From Acanthosoma haemorrhoidale (lineage: Eukaryota; Arthropoda; Insecta; Hemiptera; Acanthosomatidae), in assembly GCA_930367205.1 (NCBI GenBank), contig OV884009.1:86883189-86947188 (forward strand): DNA of 64,000 nt, given 5' to 3'. The position numbers and the translations under genes were made by a program. Positions 21,481-32,690 of the stretch are shown piece by piece (positions within the stretch are counted from its first letter, which is position 1; every line of letters starts with the position of its first letter). The notes under the pieces were generated by a model. The model was not told the origin of the DNA. It saw only the letters and a program-made list of their open reading frames with translations, and searched no databases.

Positions 21481-24400
21481 ATCAATGATTGCCTTCGGTC
21501 TTCACTGCCTCTGCTTGTGGTGTTGCGCTATGTATATGATTTTTTTTAGGGAATGATTTATCTAATGTTGTTCGAGCCGTTTTCAAAAGGTTTTGTTTGT
21601 TGAATATTTTAACAATTTATAATTTATTTATTTGCGAAAAGGAAATTTTCAGTGATATGGAGTAGTTTTTTATAATCCCTCATAATAAGCATTCATTGGT
21701 ACAAAATATGGAGGGTGAAATACCGTTTTTCTTTCCAATCGATTTCAAATGATAGACTTGGTCCACACTCGTTCATTGTATCCATGGATCATCAACATTG
21801 GAGGGAGGTCTGTAAAAGAAGAACAAAGGATTGTATGTTTATTAATTTGAATAGCCCGTAACCAGCCTTAGAATATAAAATGTTCTCGATACTTGTTAAA
21901 GTTTCTATCTTTGTAGATGAGATAGTTCTCATGGTCGACCCAAAAGAAAACATGCGAAAAACCAGTAATAGAATGGCAGGAAAAACCATAATATATTCTT
22001 CGCTGCGATGATGTATGGATCTGAGCATTGGACTGCCTTAAATAACTATAGCTGAACTTAACAAATTTTAGTTAGTAATAAAAGAATGGTGAGGCTACTG
22101 ATCCTTGTATAAACTAGTTTGAGAGTTTTCTCATGTGTAACATGTTAGTGGTGTTAAAAGTCACTAATGGTGAAGGTAGGTGCTGAAGATGAAAGTATCC
22201 CTCTGACAGGTGAGGACCGGTATGGGCCTTCAGTCACCACTTATCCCCTTTATTGGAAATTAATCGAGTGGTAAAAAACCAAATTCACCCTCCTCCTGGT
22301 TCCTGGTTATTTATGCAAGATCCGATAGGATATCCTATTAAAAATATAGCGCTAGCTTAGTATCGACTTATGTGAGTTGCTATTATTTTTATTTTTTAAA
22401 TTTCCTTCTTTTTTTATCACATCAACCTAATTTGTTTCGAAATGAATTATTATGCTCAGAAATTAAAACCACTTCGGTCAATAATAGCGACGTTGGCTTT
22501 ATGATTTTATTTTTTTGGCATTACTGTCTTTAATGTATCCTAGCCAGGGGACAATCAGAACATTAAATCTTTGATGGCTTCTGAGCTGTAACTTCTGAAA
22601 TCTTAAAGGTTAGAGAATCGGGATAGACTTTTATCATATTCAATTTTTTATAGTCCCCGGGATTGTTATTGATTTTTGGTACGACACTATCACTATATTA
22701 CAAGATGTTGTATAACTTCTAAAATTACAGATACATTTACTTGTACATAGATACTCCCATTCACACATGTATCACTGGAATTGTCCAACCGGAAGTGAGT
22801 CCTCTTTGTAGAAATATGACGATTCCCCATGCCCGTACAATATTTTTCAAGGTGCAATATCCTATACTTATGTATTATAGCATTTTATTTAAAAGAAAAT
22901 GCCAATAATTCATTGGAAAGGAAAATAAGGTAGTTAATTACAAGGGATATAGACCCAGATCGGATATTGGCTCATTTAGGACCAGGGGATACTGTCAAGC
23001 TTCTGTTGGGTCACACCGAATGAACATCTAATGAAAACGAATGTTAGTTTCAGCCCTAGCAGGGGTAGCTGGTAGCAAATTGTTTCAGAGCTCACCCCCT
23101 TCCCCGTCTTTCCTACCCTTCTTCTCAACCCTCCTTTAGCATGCACAAATAATATGGCTCAGGTCAACAGGCAACAGACCAATCAAGCCCACAATATTGT
23201 AATTAATTTATATATGAGAAAAAACAATGGGTTGTAAAGGGCGTCAACAGCCAAGAAATAAGTCAAACTTAATTAATAATGGGTGGGTGCAAGTATCCAA
23301 AAAGTTAATAATTTACTTACACTTATTTTATATAGAGATAAGCTTACCAGCCAATTTTGAAGTATCTGGACGAATTACGGAATCTACGATTTTTAAGATT
23401 ATTGCTAGAAGAACGAGAACTGAATGAGAAGATTTTTACAATTTGGATTCGCCTCTCTAGAGCTAAAAAATCAAACTAATAAGCTTTAGTTTAATAAAGT
23501 TATAACTTTAGGGTATCTTGATACTTCCAGGGGTCAGTCATATCTTTTTAATTTGAAAATTCCCCCCCTAAATTTTATTTCATGAAATATCCAGTCCAGG
23601 TATCCGCGGGGGGTCTCCGCCCTCTTTTTACAAATACCGAATCGAATACTTCTAAAATAACTAATCGGTATTATAAATATTTTTTTGGTTTTTTATGAAC
23701 CATATTTTTTACTGAAAATCCCAGTCAAGCCAATGAAAATTGTAAATAACAAAAATATTAAGAAAACAAACTTATTGAAATCGGCTTAAACGGCACTAAT
23801 TACACGACCAATATAATTGGTCCCAATTTTTTTTAGCTATTGAAATTATCATAGGAAAATAATCTTAACAGGGTTCTTTTGAGCTCTGTAATTAGAAAAG
23901 AAAAACACTGTCATTAAAAACTTGTTCACGTGATACACAAGTTAATGTTTATTGAATTACAATCTAAGAAAGGTTGGTAATAAGAACACGTAGAACGTTG
24001 TTACAAGACTGCTTTATTTAGTCCAAGATACCTCCATCTATCGGTATTACATGTAAACATATATACAGATAACATATGTTTGGGGATTAAGGCTGGGCAC
24101 TAGCGGCGCCTGGACTTAACTCACAGACGGTCATATATTGACGCTATTAGTTAAAGCAAAATTTAATGAAGTATTGATCATTAATCAATCACTTTGGCAA
24201 AAAAAAAAAAAATTTTCTATGACTTTCAGGAGGAACTAAATTAAAGATCTTGACGTCCTGATTATCTATATGTAATGTGAGTTTGGACTCACAAACCGAC
24301 ATTATGAACGTGTTCACCATTTTTTCCTAGCTACAAAAAAAACAACCCCAATGCGTTATTTTTGTATCATGTGACAGCTGCACTAAAACAGTATAATGTA

Positions 24401-24700
24401 GTACTTACAGAGAAGCAAAAATCAGAAACAGTTTACGACAGAATCTTCACAGTTTTTCACCAAAATAAAAATAATCCTGCTAACTAAAGAATGTTTGATT
24501 GTAACATTTATTACCCGAGGAAGAAAACCCATTTAATGACGGCACGGCCATGTTATTTAAGAAAATTGATTTATTCAGAGATTGCGATATTGAATGCAAC
24601 GTCAATAGCCAATCACTTTGTTTAGTTTTCTTTGGCCCTTGTTACATCGACAGATTTTATTCATACTGCTCAGTTGCTGCAGTTTATTCGAGAAGTCATG
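21481..24700. other. Interspersed DNA with short repeat pieces
   Basis: No gene. At 22085 a GGTGAGGCTACTGATCCTTG block belongs to the GCGAGGCTACT family. 22500-22640, with AATGTATCCTAGCCAGGGG, is related to 56720-56860 (AATGTATCCTAAGCCATGGG). Poly-A and AT tracts occur around 24190-24215. Confidence 0.35.
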
Positions 24701-24708
24701 GTTTCGAG

Positions 24709-24960
24709 CAGAGGCGTAACTACAGGGTGGCAGGGCTGGCAAAATGCCACGGGCCCCCGACCCAAGAGGGCCCCGGCCCAAGTGGCCGCGAGCTCAGAAA
24801 TATAGTTTTAATATTGTACCTATTTATAAAAATATTAAAATATATATATATACCATAATACAAATTATTGGTTGTGGGTAACTAAACTACGCGTAAGTAT
24901 ATGATGGGGCCCCCATAAAAGGAATTTCCACGGGCCCCAGATGATATAGTTACGCCACTG
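24709..24960. mobile_element. hAT-type MITE with perfect 8-bp duplication
   Basis: Terminal inverted repeats are CAGAGGCGTAACTA on the left and, on the opposite strand, CAGTGGCGTAACTA on the right. The direct duplication GTTTCGAG lies at 24701-24708 and 24961-24968. The 252-bp body is non-coding, with GGGCCC-rich subterminal blocks. Size, termini and 8-bp duplication are diagnostic of a non-autonomous hAT element, which would depend on a transposase supplied elsewhere. Confidence 0.88.
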
Positions 24961-24968
24961 GTTTCGAG

Positions 24969-26700
24969 TAACTGAGGTTCCTGAGCTTCAATGAGTAGTC
25001 TGCATGGAACGACTACAGGGGAAGATATTTTAACAAAACTTGTGAAAACCTTAGTGAAGAACAAAGAAAGGAATAAACGAACAAATTTATGTGGCTTGTG
25101 AATCTTAAGGGTGTTCATAGCCTATAAGTATTCTGGTATTTATTCACTAGCAGGGACTTACTGCGAAATACTGCGCTGCCATGTGGGTTTCAACCAGTTA
25201 TAACCATGCTGAACCATTGTCAACTGCGATTTTTTCAGTTAGTTCTGCGACACAAGCAGAGGCTGAATGTTACGTCCTGCCCCGCCATACAGCAGTTCAC
25301 TGGCATCAGCAGTACTTAAGTTTTATTGTGTCAGAGCAGAAATTACAATTTTTCTCGACGGGAATAATCGCCCTCGACCAACATTATCATGCACTGAGAA
25401 TGGCTTGGGAAAATAATTTTGCCACATATATGTGAAACTGCGGTAAAGTCCTTTCGAAGACAATGGGCATTGATATAGTCACAAATTATGTCAAACTGCT
25501 TTGTGCATCCAATCAAAACCCAAAGAAGTGAAATATCTAGTTCCACACACATTTGAGCACAAACTACAGCCCCAAAGTTTTCCTGACCATAATCCAAATG
25601 AAAAGCACATGTCAACCGGTCTATTTGACCGCGAAATCGAGGAACTCCATCTCATCTATTGGAAATGATTAATCTGCTAAAAGATAATTTTCATGAGAAA
25701 ACTGACAGAATTGTATAAATCTCAGTTAATATAAATATGAATGCCCCTACATGTGATCATTCTATCCTATCAGGAGTCACAAACTTTTATTTAATGAAAT
25801 GAAATAAATTTACTTCTAAGCATTTGAAGCCAGAGACATCAAAACAAGAAGCAGTTACACTGACCACTGCACCATATGAGAACCCTATTTATTGTTGCAA
25901 TCATTGCAACATCTATTTCATAACCGTGTGGTTTTTAACTATAATGTTAATGTTTCCATTATTTTCACTAAATTGTTTAAAAGGCAGATCAGTCAATGAT
26001 TGGCTCCTTTTTTAAATCAATTTGTTGATTTTTACAAACAGAATTTTCTAGCATTTTCCAAGGTTTCTTCTTCTTGTTAACATTGAGAATGTTTGGTTTT
26101 TTATCTTAAAATCATTCTAGGATATATTTTTTTTTTAATTTTGGCTCATTATCTATTGAAATTAATTATACGATAAGGACATTAAATGAAATAGACCAAA
26201 TCAATTTTCAATTTGGGTTGTCAGGTAATTGAGAAGGTCATGGTAGAACTCCTGTTCCAGAATTTTGTAGGAGAGTGAGAACTATTGCTGTCCATAGACA
26301 AGCAAGCATTGTGTATTATTAGTTGAAAATTCAGTCAAACTATTTGTAAGTAAGGCAAGACCATCGTTTGGACAGCCAATCGTATTTAAATAGTGTTTCA
26401 CAAAACTGGTTCATTCCTTCCTTAAAGACAAAATCCACTCAAGAACCTCAATGTTCCTACTTGGTTGGCAACCACAAAGCCTTCTGCACTTTCACAATCA
26501 TTCATCACGTACCTCAGATTAAATTATTCTTCAAATAAATAATTGAATTCCTCCTCAGCTCTCATATTTTAAGTATCCTCCTTCTCAAACACAGCAATGT
26601 CTTTAATTTAGCCAGTTTTGTTAATAAATTTATCAAGAAATAGAAGTTTTAATTTCATTCAAGCTTCAGTCTTCCTTATCTTTGAAACAATCACTATTAA
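24969..26700. other. AT-rich spacer with small frames
   Basis: Frames at 25181-25435 (+), 25343-25615 (-) and 25824-26015 (+) overlap one another and show no family resemblance or clear splice context. Nothing further is supported. Confidence 0.3.
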
Positions 26701-27245
26701 TAATATACACTTCAAGGTAATAAAAAGTGGGCACCCTGCAGTATTTTTACTGATTTCTAATCAGTTTGTTATTAACATCTCCACATACTTTTAGAATAAA
26801 TAACAGGCCATGTGAAACATATTAGGAATATTAAAAATATAAATTAGATGAAAACCATTGTATTAAGTAATTTGAAATCAACAAAATTTTAAATTAATAG
26901 GATGTGTTTCCACCTCTTTCGTTTATTATGGCTCGCATTTGATGGGGGATTGACCTAATAAGGTTTTGAATAAATTCCTGATGGAAATTTTTATGTTCTT
27001 CTTTTATGGCAACCCTTAACTCCTGAAGTGAATCTGGTGTAGTTGGACGTCTCTTTATTCCTCTTGACACCTCATCCCATAGATCAGGTATGGGCAACCT
27101 TTGACATGTTATGGGCCAAACTTTAGTGTGCAAATACGTTCGCGGGCCGCGTTTAAAAGTAGTGCATTTTAAAGTAGTGTTCATAATTTTTAGCGATAGA
27201 TATCAGTCAGCCATGAAATAATACGACAATGTTATTACAACACAA

Positions 27246-27251
27246 TTTATT
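27246..27251 (-). terminator. Poly(A) signal of the hAT transposase gene
   Basis: AATAAA on the - strand about 104 bp past the stop codon and still inside the element. Confidence 0.4.
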
Positions 27252-27354
27252 AAAATAACAAAATGAAATGAAAAAATAGGTACCTACAGCATTAAATTAA
27301 ATCGTTAAATTTAGAATTGTTACAAACTACGAAAGTTAAATAGCGACACCGAAA

Positions 27355-29160
27355 TCAATGAGACACTTGAGCTTGAATTTGGGAAACTAATTCATCGATG
27401 TTTGGATTAATTCCACTGGTACAAAGACGTAAAGAATTTTCCAAATTATCGTCAGTCAGCCTTGTACGATGTTTTGATTTATTAACTTTCATCAATGAAA
27501 AGAACTGTTCGCATTTATAAGTACTGCCAAACGCACAAATCAATCTTCTTGCAAATTTTCTAAGCTGCGGAAAATGGTCTTCTTCGAGGTATTTTTTGTA
27601 GAAATCGCACAACTCCACGTCTTCAAATTTAGATTTTAGGAGTGAGTTTTCTTGAATCTCGATCAACTCCATTTGCAAGTGTATTGGAGCATTTTGTACA
27701 TTACTTTTTGTTGGAGTAGCAAATAAATTGAAACAGTCTTCCATGTGTTTGAAATCGCTAAATCTGATCGAAAATTGCTCCGACAGTAACTTGAGTTCTT
27801 CAGCATATTGAGCGTAAGCAATATTTTCATACGCAGAGAGCGTGGTGAAATGGTAACTGTTACCAGACAGCATATGTGCCTCCCACAAGCGGATTTTGTT
27901 CTGAAACGCTTTCAAATGGCTGTACAAATCATTTACTAACTGTCCTTGTTTTTGAAGTTTCAAATTTAAATCATTCAAATGGCCTGTAAGGTCGACAAGA
28001 AATGCTAAGTCACATATCCATTTTGCGTCACTCAATTCAGATAGTGGTTTATCTTTTATTTGCATAAATTCTGCTATCTCATTTCTAAGCTCGTAAAACC
28101 GTTTCAGCATTTTCCCTTTGCTTAGCCATCTGACTTCACAATAATATGTTACGTCGTCATACTCGGCTGATATTTCATCCAAAAACGCCTTGAACTGACG
28201 ATGGTTAAGCCCTCGGGATCGAATAAAATTGATGGTTTTTACTACCACATTCATAACATTCTGGAGTCGAATGGACTTAGAACACAAGTTCTGTTGGTGG
28301 ATAATGCAATGAAGGACTATCAAACCATCTTTTTGCACATTTAATTCAGTTGCTTTTTCATTCAAAATTCCGATGAAACCTTTACGTAAGCCGACCATAG
28401 AAGGTGCACCATCTGTGCATACTCCAACTAATTTCGACCATGGCAAGCCAAAACTTGTGAATACCTTTTGAACTTCATTAAAAATGTCCTCTCCTGTAGT
28501 GGTTCCTTTTAGCGGCTGTAAAGCAAGCAATTCCTCAGTAATAGTGAATTCTTTATCAACACCTCGAATAAATATAGCCAGTTGAGCTATGTCAGACAAA
28601 TCGGTGCTCTCGTCTAATGCTATGGAAAATGATTCAATACCAGTCATACGGCCAGTCAATGTTGTTTTTATATCATTAGCCATCATTTCTATACGTCGTA
28701 CAACGGTTCGTCTTGACAAACTAATTTTTTCAAATTCATTTTTCTTTTCAGGACACAAAACACTGCAAACTTCTGACATACACTCCTTGATAAATTCTCC
28801 TTCGGCAAATGGTTTCAATGACTTTGCCAATTTTGAACTAACTATAAAACTAGCTTTCACAACATTATCAAGTTGTGTTCTTTGTCTATGAAATATTTGC
28901 TGCTGTTTTTCCAAATTTGCGGTAAGTTTCTGGATTTTGTCTTTTCTTATTTGTCCTGTCAGTGAGAGCAGCGTAGGATGCTTAGTTGAGTAATGCCTCT
29001 TTATATTGAATTCTTTCATCACCGAAATGGATTCATTACACATCAAACAAATAGGCTTACCATTGTGCAAGATAAAGAAGAATTCTTCAGTCCATTTTTC
29101 TTGAAACTGGCGACCCTCTGCATCTACTTTTCGTTTCCTTCCACCAGACATCATTTTCAT
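27355..29160 (-). CDS. hAT transposase, 601 aa, intact
   Basis: Cuts and rejoins DNA to move the surrounding element. Residues 38-61 form a C2H2/BED-like zinc finger (C38, C41, H56, H61) for DNA binding. An RNase H-fold core follows, with FSIALDESTDLSD (D183) and VGVCTDGAPSMVG (D250). LHCIIHQQNLC (C285, H288) and RW (345) are also conserved in hAT proteins. The C-terminal hAT dimerisation region contains FGSTYKCEQFFSLMK (E551, the likely third acidic residue) and LTDDNLENSLRL. It resembles the transposases that gave rise to vertebrate GTF2IRD2/FAM200-type proteins. The start at 29160 is the first of three close ATGs. The frame has no stops or shifts and no intron. The length is typical. It could be active or only recently dead; a domesticated role is unlikely given the flanking termini. 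Confidence 0.92.
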   Translation of the reverse strand: MKMMSGGRKRKVDAEGRQFQEKWTEEFFFILHNGKPICLMCNESISVMKEFNIKRHYSTKHPTLLSLTGQIRKDKIQKLTANLEKQQQIFHRQRTQLDNVVKASFIVSSKLAKSLKPFAEGEFIKECMSEVCSVLCPEKKNEFEKISLSRRTVVRRIEMMANDIKTTLTGRMTGIESFSIALDESTDLSDIAQLAIFIRGVDKEFTITEELLALQPLKGTTTGEDIFNEVQKVFTSFGLPWSKLVGVCTDGAPSMVGLRKGFIGILNEKATELNVQKDGLIVLHCIIHQQNLCSKSIRLQNVMNVVVKTINFIRSRGLNHRQFKAFLDEISAEYDDVTYYCEVRWLSKGKMLKRFYELRNEIAEFMQIKDKPLSELSDAKWICDLAFLVDLTGHLNDLNLKLQKQGQLVNDLYSHLKAFQNKIRLWEAHMLSGNSYHFTTLSAYENIAYAQYAEELKLLSEQFSIRFSDFKHMEDCFNLFATPTKSNVQNAPIHLQMELIEIQENSLLKSKFEDVELCDFYKKYLEEDHFPQLRKFARRLICAFGSTYKCEQFFSLMKVNKSKHRTRLTDDNLENSLRLCTSGINPNIDELVSQIQAQVSH

Positions 29161-30197
29161 TTACTTATCGTTCGATAAACTTAATAAGAAAATAGGTATA
29201 ATTAGTAAGCACTCAAGATGCACACAAAGTCACAAAGCAAACTTATCACCATGGTAGCTCGAATAGGACTGAACTAAGTTCCGGCCATCCACCCGCTTAT
29301 ATAGGCAAAATGAAGGAATGATCTAGAATCGTCTAGTGTAGAACAATACAATTGCGAAGCAATAATCCTTTGTTGCGCCGCCAGTGTGGCGGCAAACATC
29401 AATGGCTTTGAACTTTGATGTTTGCCGCCTCACTCTTTGATGATCACCGCCACTCGGCTTGCTCGCTCACTTGATTCCATGAGTATGAGTAAGTAGTGTA
29501 TTTTTTTTTTTTAAATTGGGTTTTTCAAAATGTCTCGCGGGCCGGATCAAATCTTACAGCGGGCCGGATCCGGCCCGTGGGCCGGCTGTTGCCCACATAC
29601 GCCATAGATGTTCAATAGGGTTTAGATCTTGATTACATACCGGCCTCTCTAAACATCATTTTCAAGCATCAAGCTCAAGCATTTCCCCCGTATCGGAAAA
29701 CAATTCTTGCTGGATGGGGCTGTGCATTATCATATCATGCATAAACAAAAATTCATCTGTAACGGATGGTGCAAATTGGACAACCTCTGGAAGAATGTCC
29801 TCTATGTAGTGAGCAGGTGTAGAGACCCCTCCATAAAAATTAATTCAGTTCAAGCTTCCAAATTAATCCCACCCCAAATCATAACTCCACCATAGCTCCT
29901 TCTTTGTGAAAAGGTTGCAACCACTCATTAATTCTTCTCCAAACTCTCTCTGGGCCATCAGGTGATTGCATTAAAAACTAGAACTTTTCCCTATAATAAA
30001 TAAACACAATTTAATTATTTATTAATGTCTATTCATTACTTTCAAGGACTGGTTTATTTTTTAGTATCAATTCAACTTCAATTCAAATTTGGACAACTGT
30101 AGAAAATGTCCACATATACAAAGACTGATACATGCAGAATATAAAACTGACAGAGACTAGGACTTACAAGGCAAGGGTTTAGCTATGAGTATTAGAA

Positions 30198-30456
30198 TTT
30201 GTTACGACATCGATTTAGGTTGATGAAAAATAGTTGTTTGGTTATAATGGACAATGCTTTGACATAATATGTATGTATGCATCAGCCCCTTGTGTAAGGA
30301 TTTTGGCATTGACTATTAAAGACATGTAAGAGAAATTTTCATTCAATGATCTAATGTAGATATTAGTATGTTGAAACATAGAAAGATCTATTAATAAATT
30401 TGATGAACACCTAACAACTCCTTTTTTTCAACCCAAGCCGATGTGCTAACAACATC
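30198..30456. mobile_element. MITE-like repeat with inverted ATCG(G)YTTAGGTTG ends
   Basis: The left arm (30198-30242) reads TTTGTTACGACATCGATTTA then GGTTGATGAAAAA. The right arm (30406-30456), read on the - strand, reads GTTGTTAGCACATCGGCTTG then GGTTGAAAAAAAGG. The arms are about 45-50 bp and imperfect. Related single arms occur at 48095-48134, 63270-63318 and 63370-63418; the block at 30244-30290 (GGACAATGCTTTGACATA) also recurs at 63430-63472. Target duplication not resolved. Confidence 0.55.
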
Positions 30457-31074
30457 TTTCGCTCATTCATATAATCACGGCTGACAGTGAACTCACAGTA
30501 AGAAAAGGATTTATTGTTTTGAAAAAAAAAAATCTTTTTTAAATACGCCAAAATATACTGGTCTTAAACTAAATTAACTGCCATTGTTCCTATTCAATTA
30601 TAATGAGACACAAGCCCCTAATTGAGTTTTCTAATCAGCTGGTTAAGAGTACAACGTGCAGATATTGAGGCCCTGGATAAAGCACTTTGAATGTGGAAAT
30701 CAGTGCCTGCCTATCACCCAGCAGCAACATCAACTACAGCATTAATGTCAACAATTTTAATGTAACTGTTGCCGATAAGAGGTGGTTTGTTGACCGTACA
30801 GTTGATGACATTGTTGATAGCCAGTCACGTGCCATGGCGCTAACTGGGATCTGGATATTTATTTACCTTACAAATAATCTGGCAGGAACAACACCCAATA
30901 CAGTAATTTATTATCTTAATTATATAATATACAATAGTACCTTAAATATTTAAAAAAAAACGTCTTAGTGCTAGGAAAAGTAATTTTCTTTTTAATCATT
31001 TGAAAATATTTGTTTACCAATTACAATTGATTTACATCAATATTGACAAGACAAAACAAGAACTTTTCCCTGCA
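30457..31074. other. Unresolved interior of the Tc1-type element
   Basis: A + strand 88-codon frame (30687-30953) shows no family resemblance. The sequence AGAACTTTTCCCT plus flanking bases occurs in direct orientation at 29986 and 31061, suggesting that about 1 kb here was duplicated into or inserted in the element. Confidence 0.3.
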
Positions 31075-31338
31075 ACAAATAAATGCAAGAGGCGGAAACA
31101 CCCTACTTGATTACTTAATACTATTGGTTTTTATTTAATTTATACTTTTAATATTCCTAAAATGTGTCATTTTGCCTGTTATTTATTCTAAAAGTATGTT
31201 GAGATGTAAATAACAAATTGATTGTAAATCAGTACAAATGCTGCAGGGTATGCACTTTTTGTGCCTCTCAGTATATTTTAATCCTTCAAACAAATCTTGT
31301 TTACATTTTAAAACAAACTTAAAAAATACAAGTAAATT

Positions 31339-31424
31339 AAGAGTGTATACATACACTCTTAGGTGTAACTAGGTACAAATATAGGTGTACATTTAGGTAC
31401 AAATATAGGTGTACATTTAGGTAC
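31339..31424. repeat. Palindrome followed by 24-bp tandem repeats
   Basis: AAGAGTGTAT and ATACACTCTT at 31339-31360 are perfect 10-bp arms around a 2-nt loop. Directly after come tandem copies of a 24-bp unit containing AGGTACAAATATAGGTGTAC, about two and a half copies, ending in a poly-A run. Confidence 0.6.
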
Positions 31425-31429
31425 AAAAA

Positions 31430-32285
31430 AAAAAAGCAATCCAATGTATGAAAATATTCCATTTAATGATAAAAAAAAAATTAACAAATGAAAGGAAAAT
31501 AGGAATTCAAGTATGTAGGAGTTTATCATTTCAATACGTCCTAAACAGAAATATTAAAATTTGAAAAAAATACAATAAATTTATAAGTTATACAAACTCT
31601 TAATATACACTGTACAGATAAACAGTTGCTGTATCTATTGTGAATATGTTGTAGCAAATTTCAATTGCAATAATGTTATTTATAAGTAATACATAATGAA
31701 CAGGAACTAAAATTTATTTAAAATAATAACTGAACATATTAAAAAATATTACTAAAATAATATTATTAAAAATATTTTAAATTAAAACTATGATGTAACA
31801 TTTCTTAAAAAAAAAATGACATGCTGAAACAAGAGGCAAGCCAGCTTAATAATGAAAAAATACATATAAAAATAGAATAAATATAATTCTATAAATTGCA
31901 GATCATTTAGTACAGAATAGTAGAAAAGTATATTCGACAAGCTATAGGCATATTTAATAAATATTGCATGCACTTGTAGTTTAAGAAAAATAAGTAGTTT
32001 AAAAAAAATTAAATTAATGACTTAAAACAACAAATCCAAGCCCAAACTAAGCATTAATAAGTAGCAAACACACAATATAAATTCAAATAACCTACCCAAA
32101 AGTGGAAACACTTGCCTAGTCACTTTTATTTCTTTTAGGACAGACCAACCACAAGGGTAATTGATGTAATCCACCTTTAATTTATATTTAACAGATTAAC
32201 CACGCTTTTCCAGAAGATTGAGTTATTGCTAATTTATTAATAGCCAAACCTTGAAAAAAAATATGCAACCCTTGTTCTGCATTCT
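31430..32285. other. Very AT-rich spacer
   Basis: A/T runs only; no gene or element ends recognised. Confidence 0.3.
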
Positions 32286-32289
32286 TCTT

Positions 32290-32690
32290 GCATTTGCAAA
32301 TGGCCGCATCTTACTAAAAGAGGTGTTATAGACAAAGAAATAAGACAACAAATAGCAGCAACAGCAGGCAAGCTACTCAATGCTCGCCAGCAAAGCTTAA
32401 TAGGGAAGCCAGAAGTGTCAAAGGGAAATAACAAAGTTGTTGTTGCGCACTGCCTACGTTGGTTTGGTTATATGTGAGAGATGCCAGTCAACAAATTGGA
32501 GTAATACATATGAGATAGGGGTGGGGAGACAGAGAGACCTAGGCCTAGTACACCCTAGGAAAACCTGGGAGGAAGGTGTTCACAAAGCGTTTTACACTCA
32601 AGAGCTAGATTGAAGGATGAGAAGAGAAATGGTACAGGACAGAGCTTCTTGGGTTATACTGTACTGACAGAACCCTAACACTGGACCAGG
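32290..32690 (+). pseudogene. C-terminal tail of a decayed RTE/CR1-type LINE ORF
   Basis: The + strand reads GVIDKEIRQQIAATAGKLLN ('id.eI..Ri..a......n'), then AHCLRWFGYM-EMPVNKLE ('HvqRM...R'). RPRPSTPRKTWEEGV ('GRPr.rW.d.v') and MVQDRASW ('a.DR.rWr') follow. These are the ordered landmarks of the region after the polymerase domain in RTE-like LINEs. Stops interrupt it. The polymerase itself is absent. Confidence 0.5.

Larger units (their letters stand above)
27085..29601 (-). mobile_element. hAT element, apparently full length
   Basis: Direct duplication CCATAGAT at 27077-27084 and 29602-29609. The left tip is CAGGTATGGGCAAC and the right tip, read on the - strand, is CGTATGTGGGCAAC. Subterminal GGGCCGGATC-type repeats occur near the right end and CGCGGGCCGCG near the left. 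It encodes one uninterrupted 601-codon transposase on the - strand. The exact 8-bp duplication and open frame point to recent insertion, here into the coding region of an older Tc1 element. Confidence 0.9.
26894..29990 (-). pseudogene. Tc1-type transposase relic in two pieces
   Basis: Upstream piece (29990-29610, - strand): SPDGPERVWRRINEWLQP, HYIEDILPE and a decayed 'FMHDNARPH' block with several stops. Downstream piece (27076-26894): the 'DLNPIEHLWDEV' region split by the hAT, then SRGIKRRPTTPDSLQELR, FIQNLIRSIPHQMRAII and NERGGNTSY before the stop. This is the DDE catalytic half of a Tc1 transposase. The first catalytic Asp block (FSDES in intact relatives) is missing and the N-terminal DNA-binding region is not recognisable. 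The C-terminal codons lie within the left inverted repeat. Confidence 0.75.
26706..31273 (-). mobile_element. Tc1-type element with ~200-bp inverted repeats, split by a hAT
   Basis: The left end (26706-26932) and right end (31075-31273) are inverted repeats of about 200-227 bp with high similarity. Shared landmarks include ACCCTGCAG, ACATACTTTTAGAATAAATA and TATTAAGTAAT. TA flanks both outer ends (26704-26705 and 31274-31275). The outer tip (TACTGAGAGGCACAAAAAGT on the right, read on the - strand) is Tc1-like. The - strand carries a transposase relic interrupted by the hAT at 27085-29601. Without the hAT the element would be about 2 kb. Long repeats recall the Minos/Paris type of Tc1 element. 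Confidence 0.85.

Noticed and set aside
28589..28891. 100-codon + strand frame
   Set aside because: It is the antisense shadow of the hAT transposase and has no independent support.
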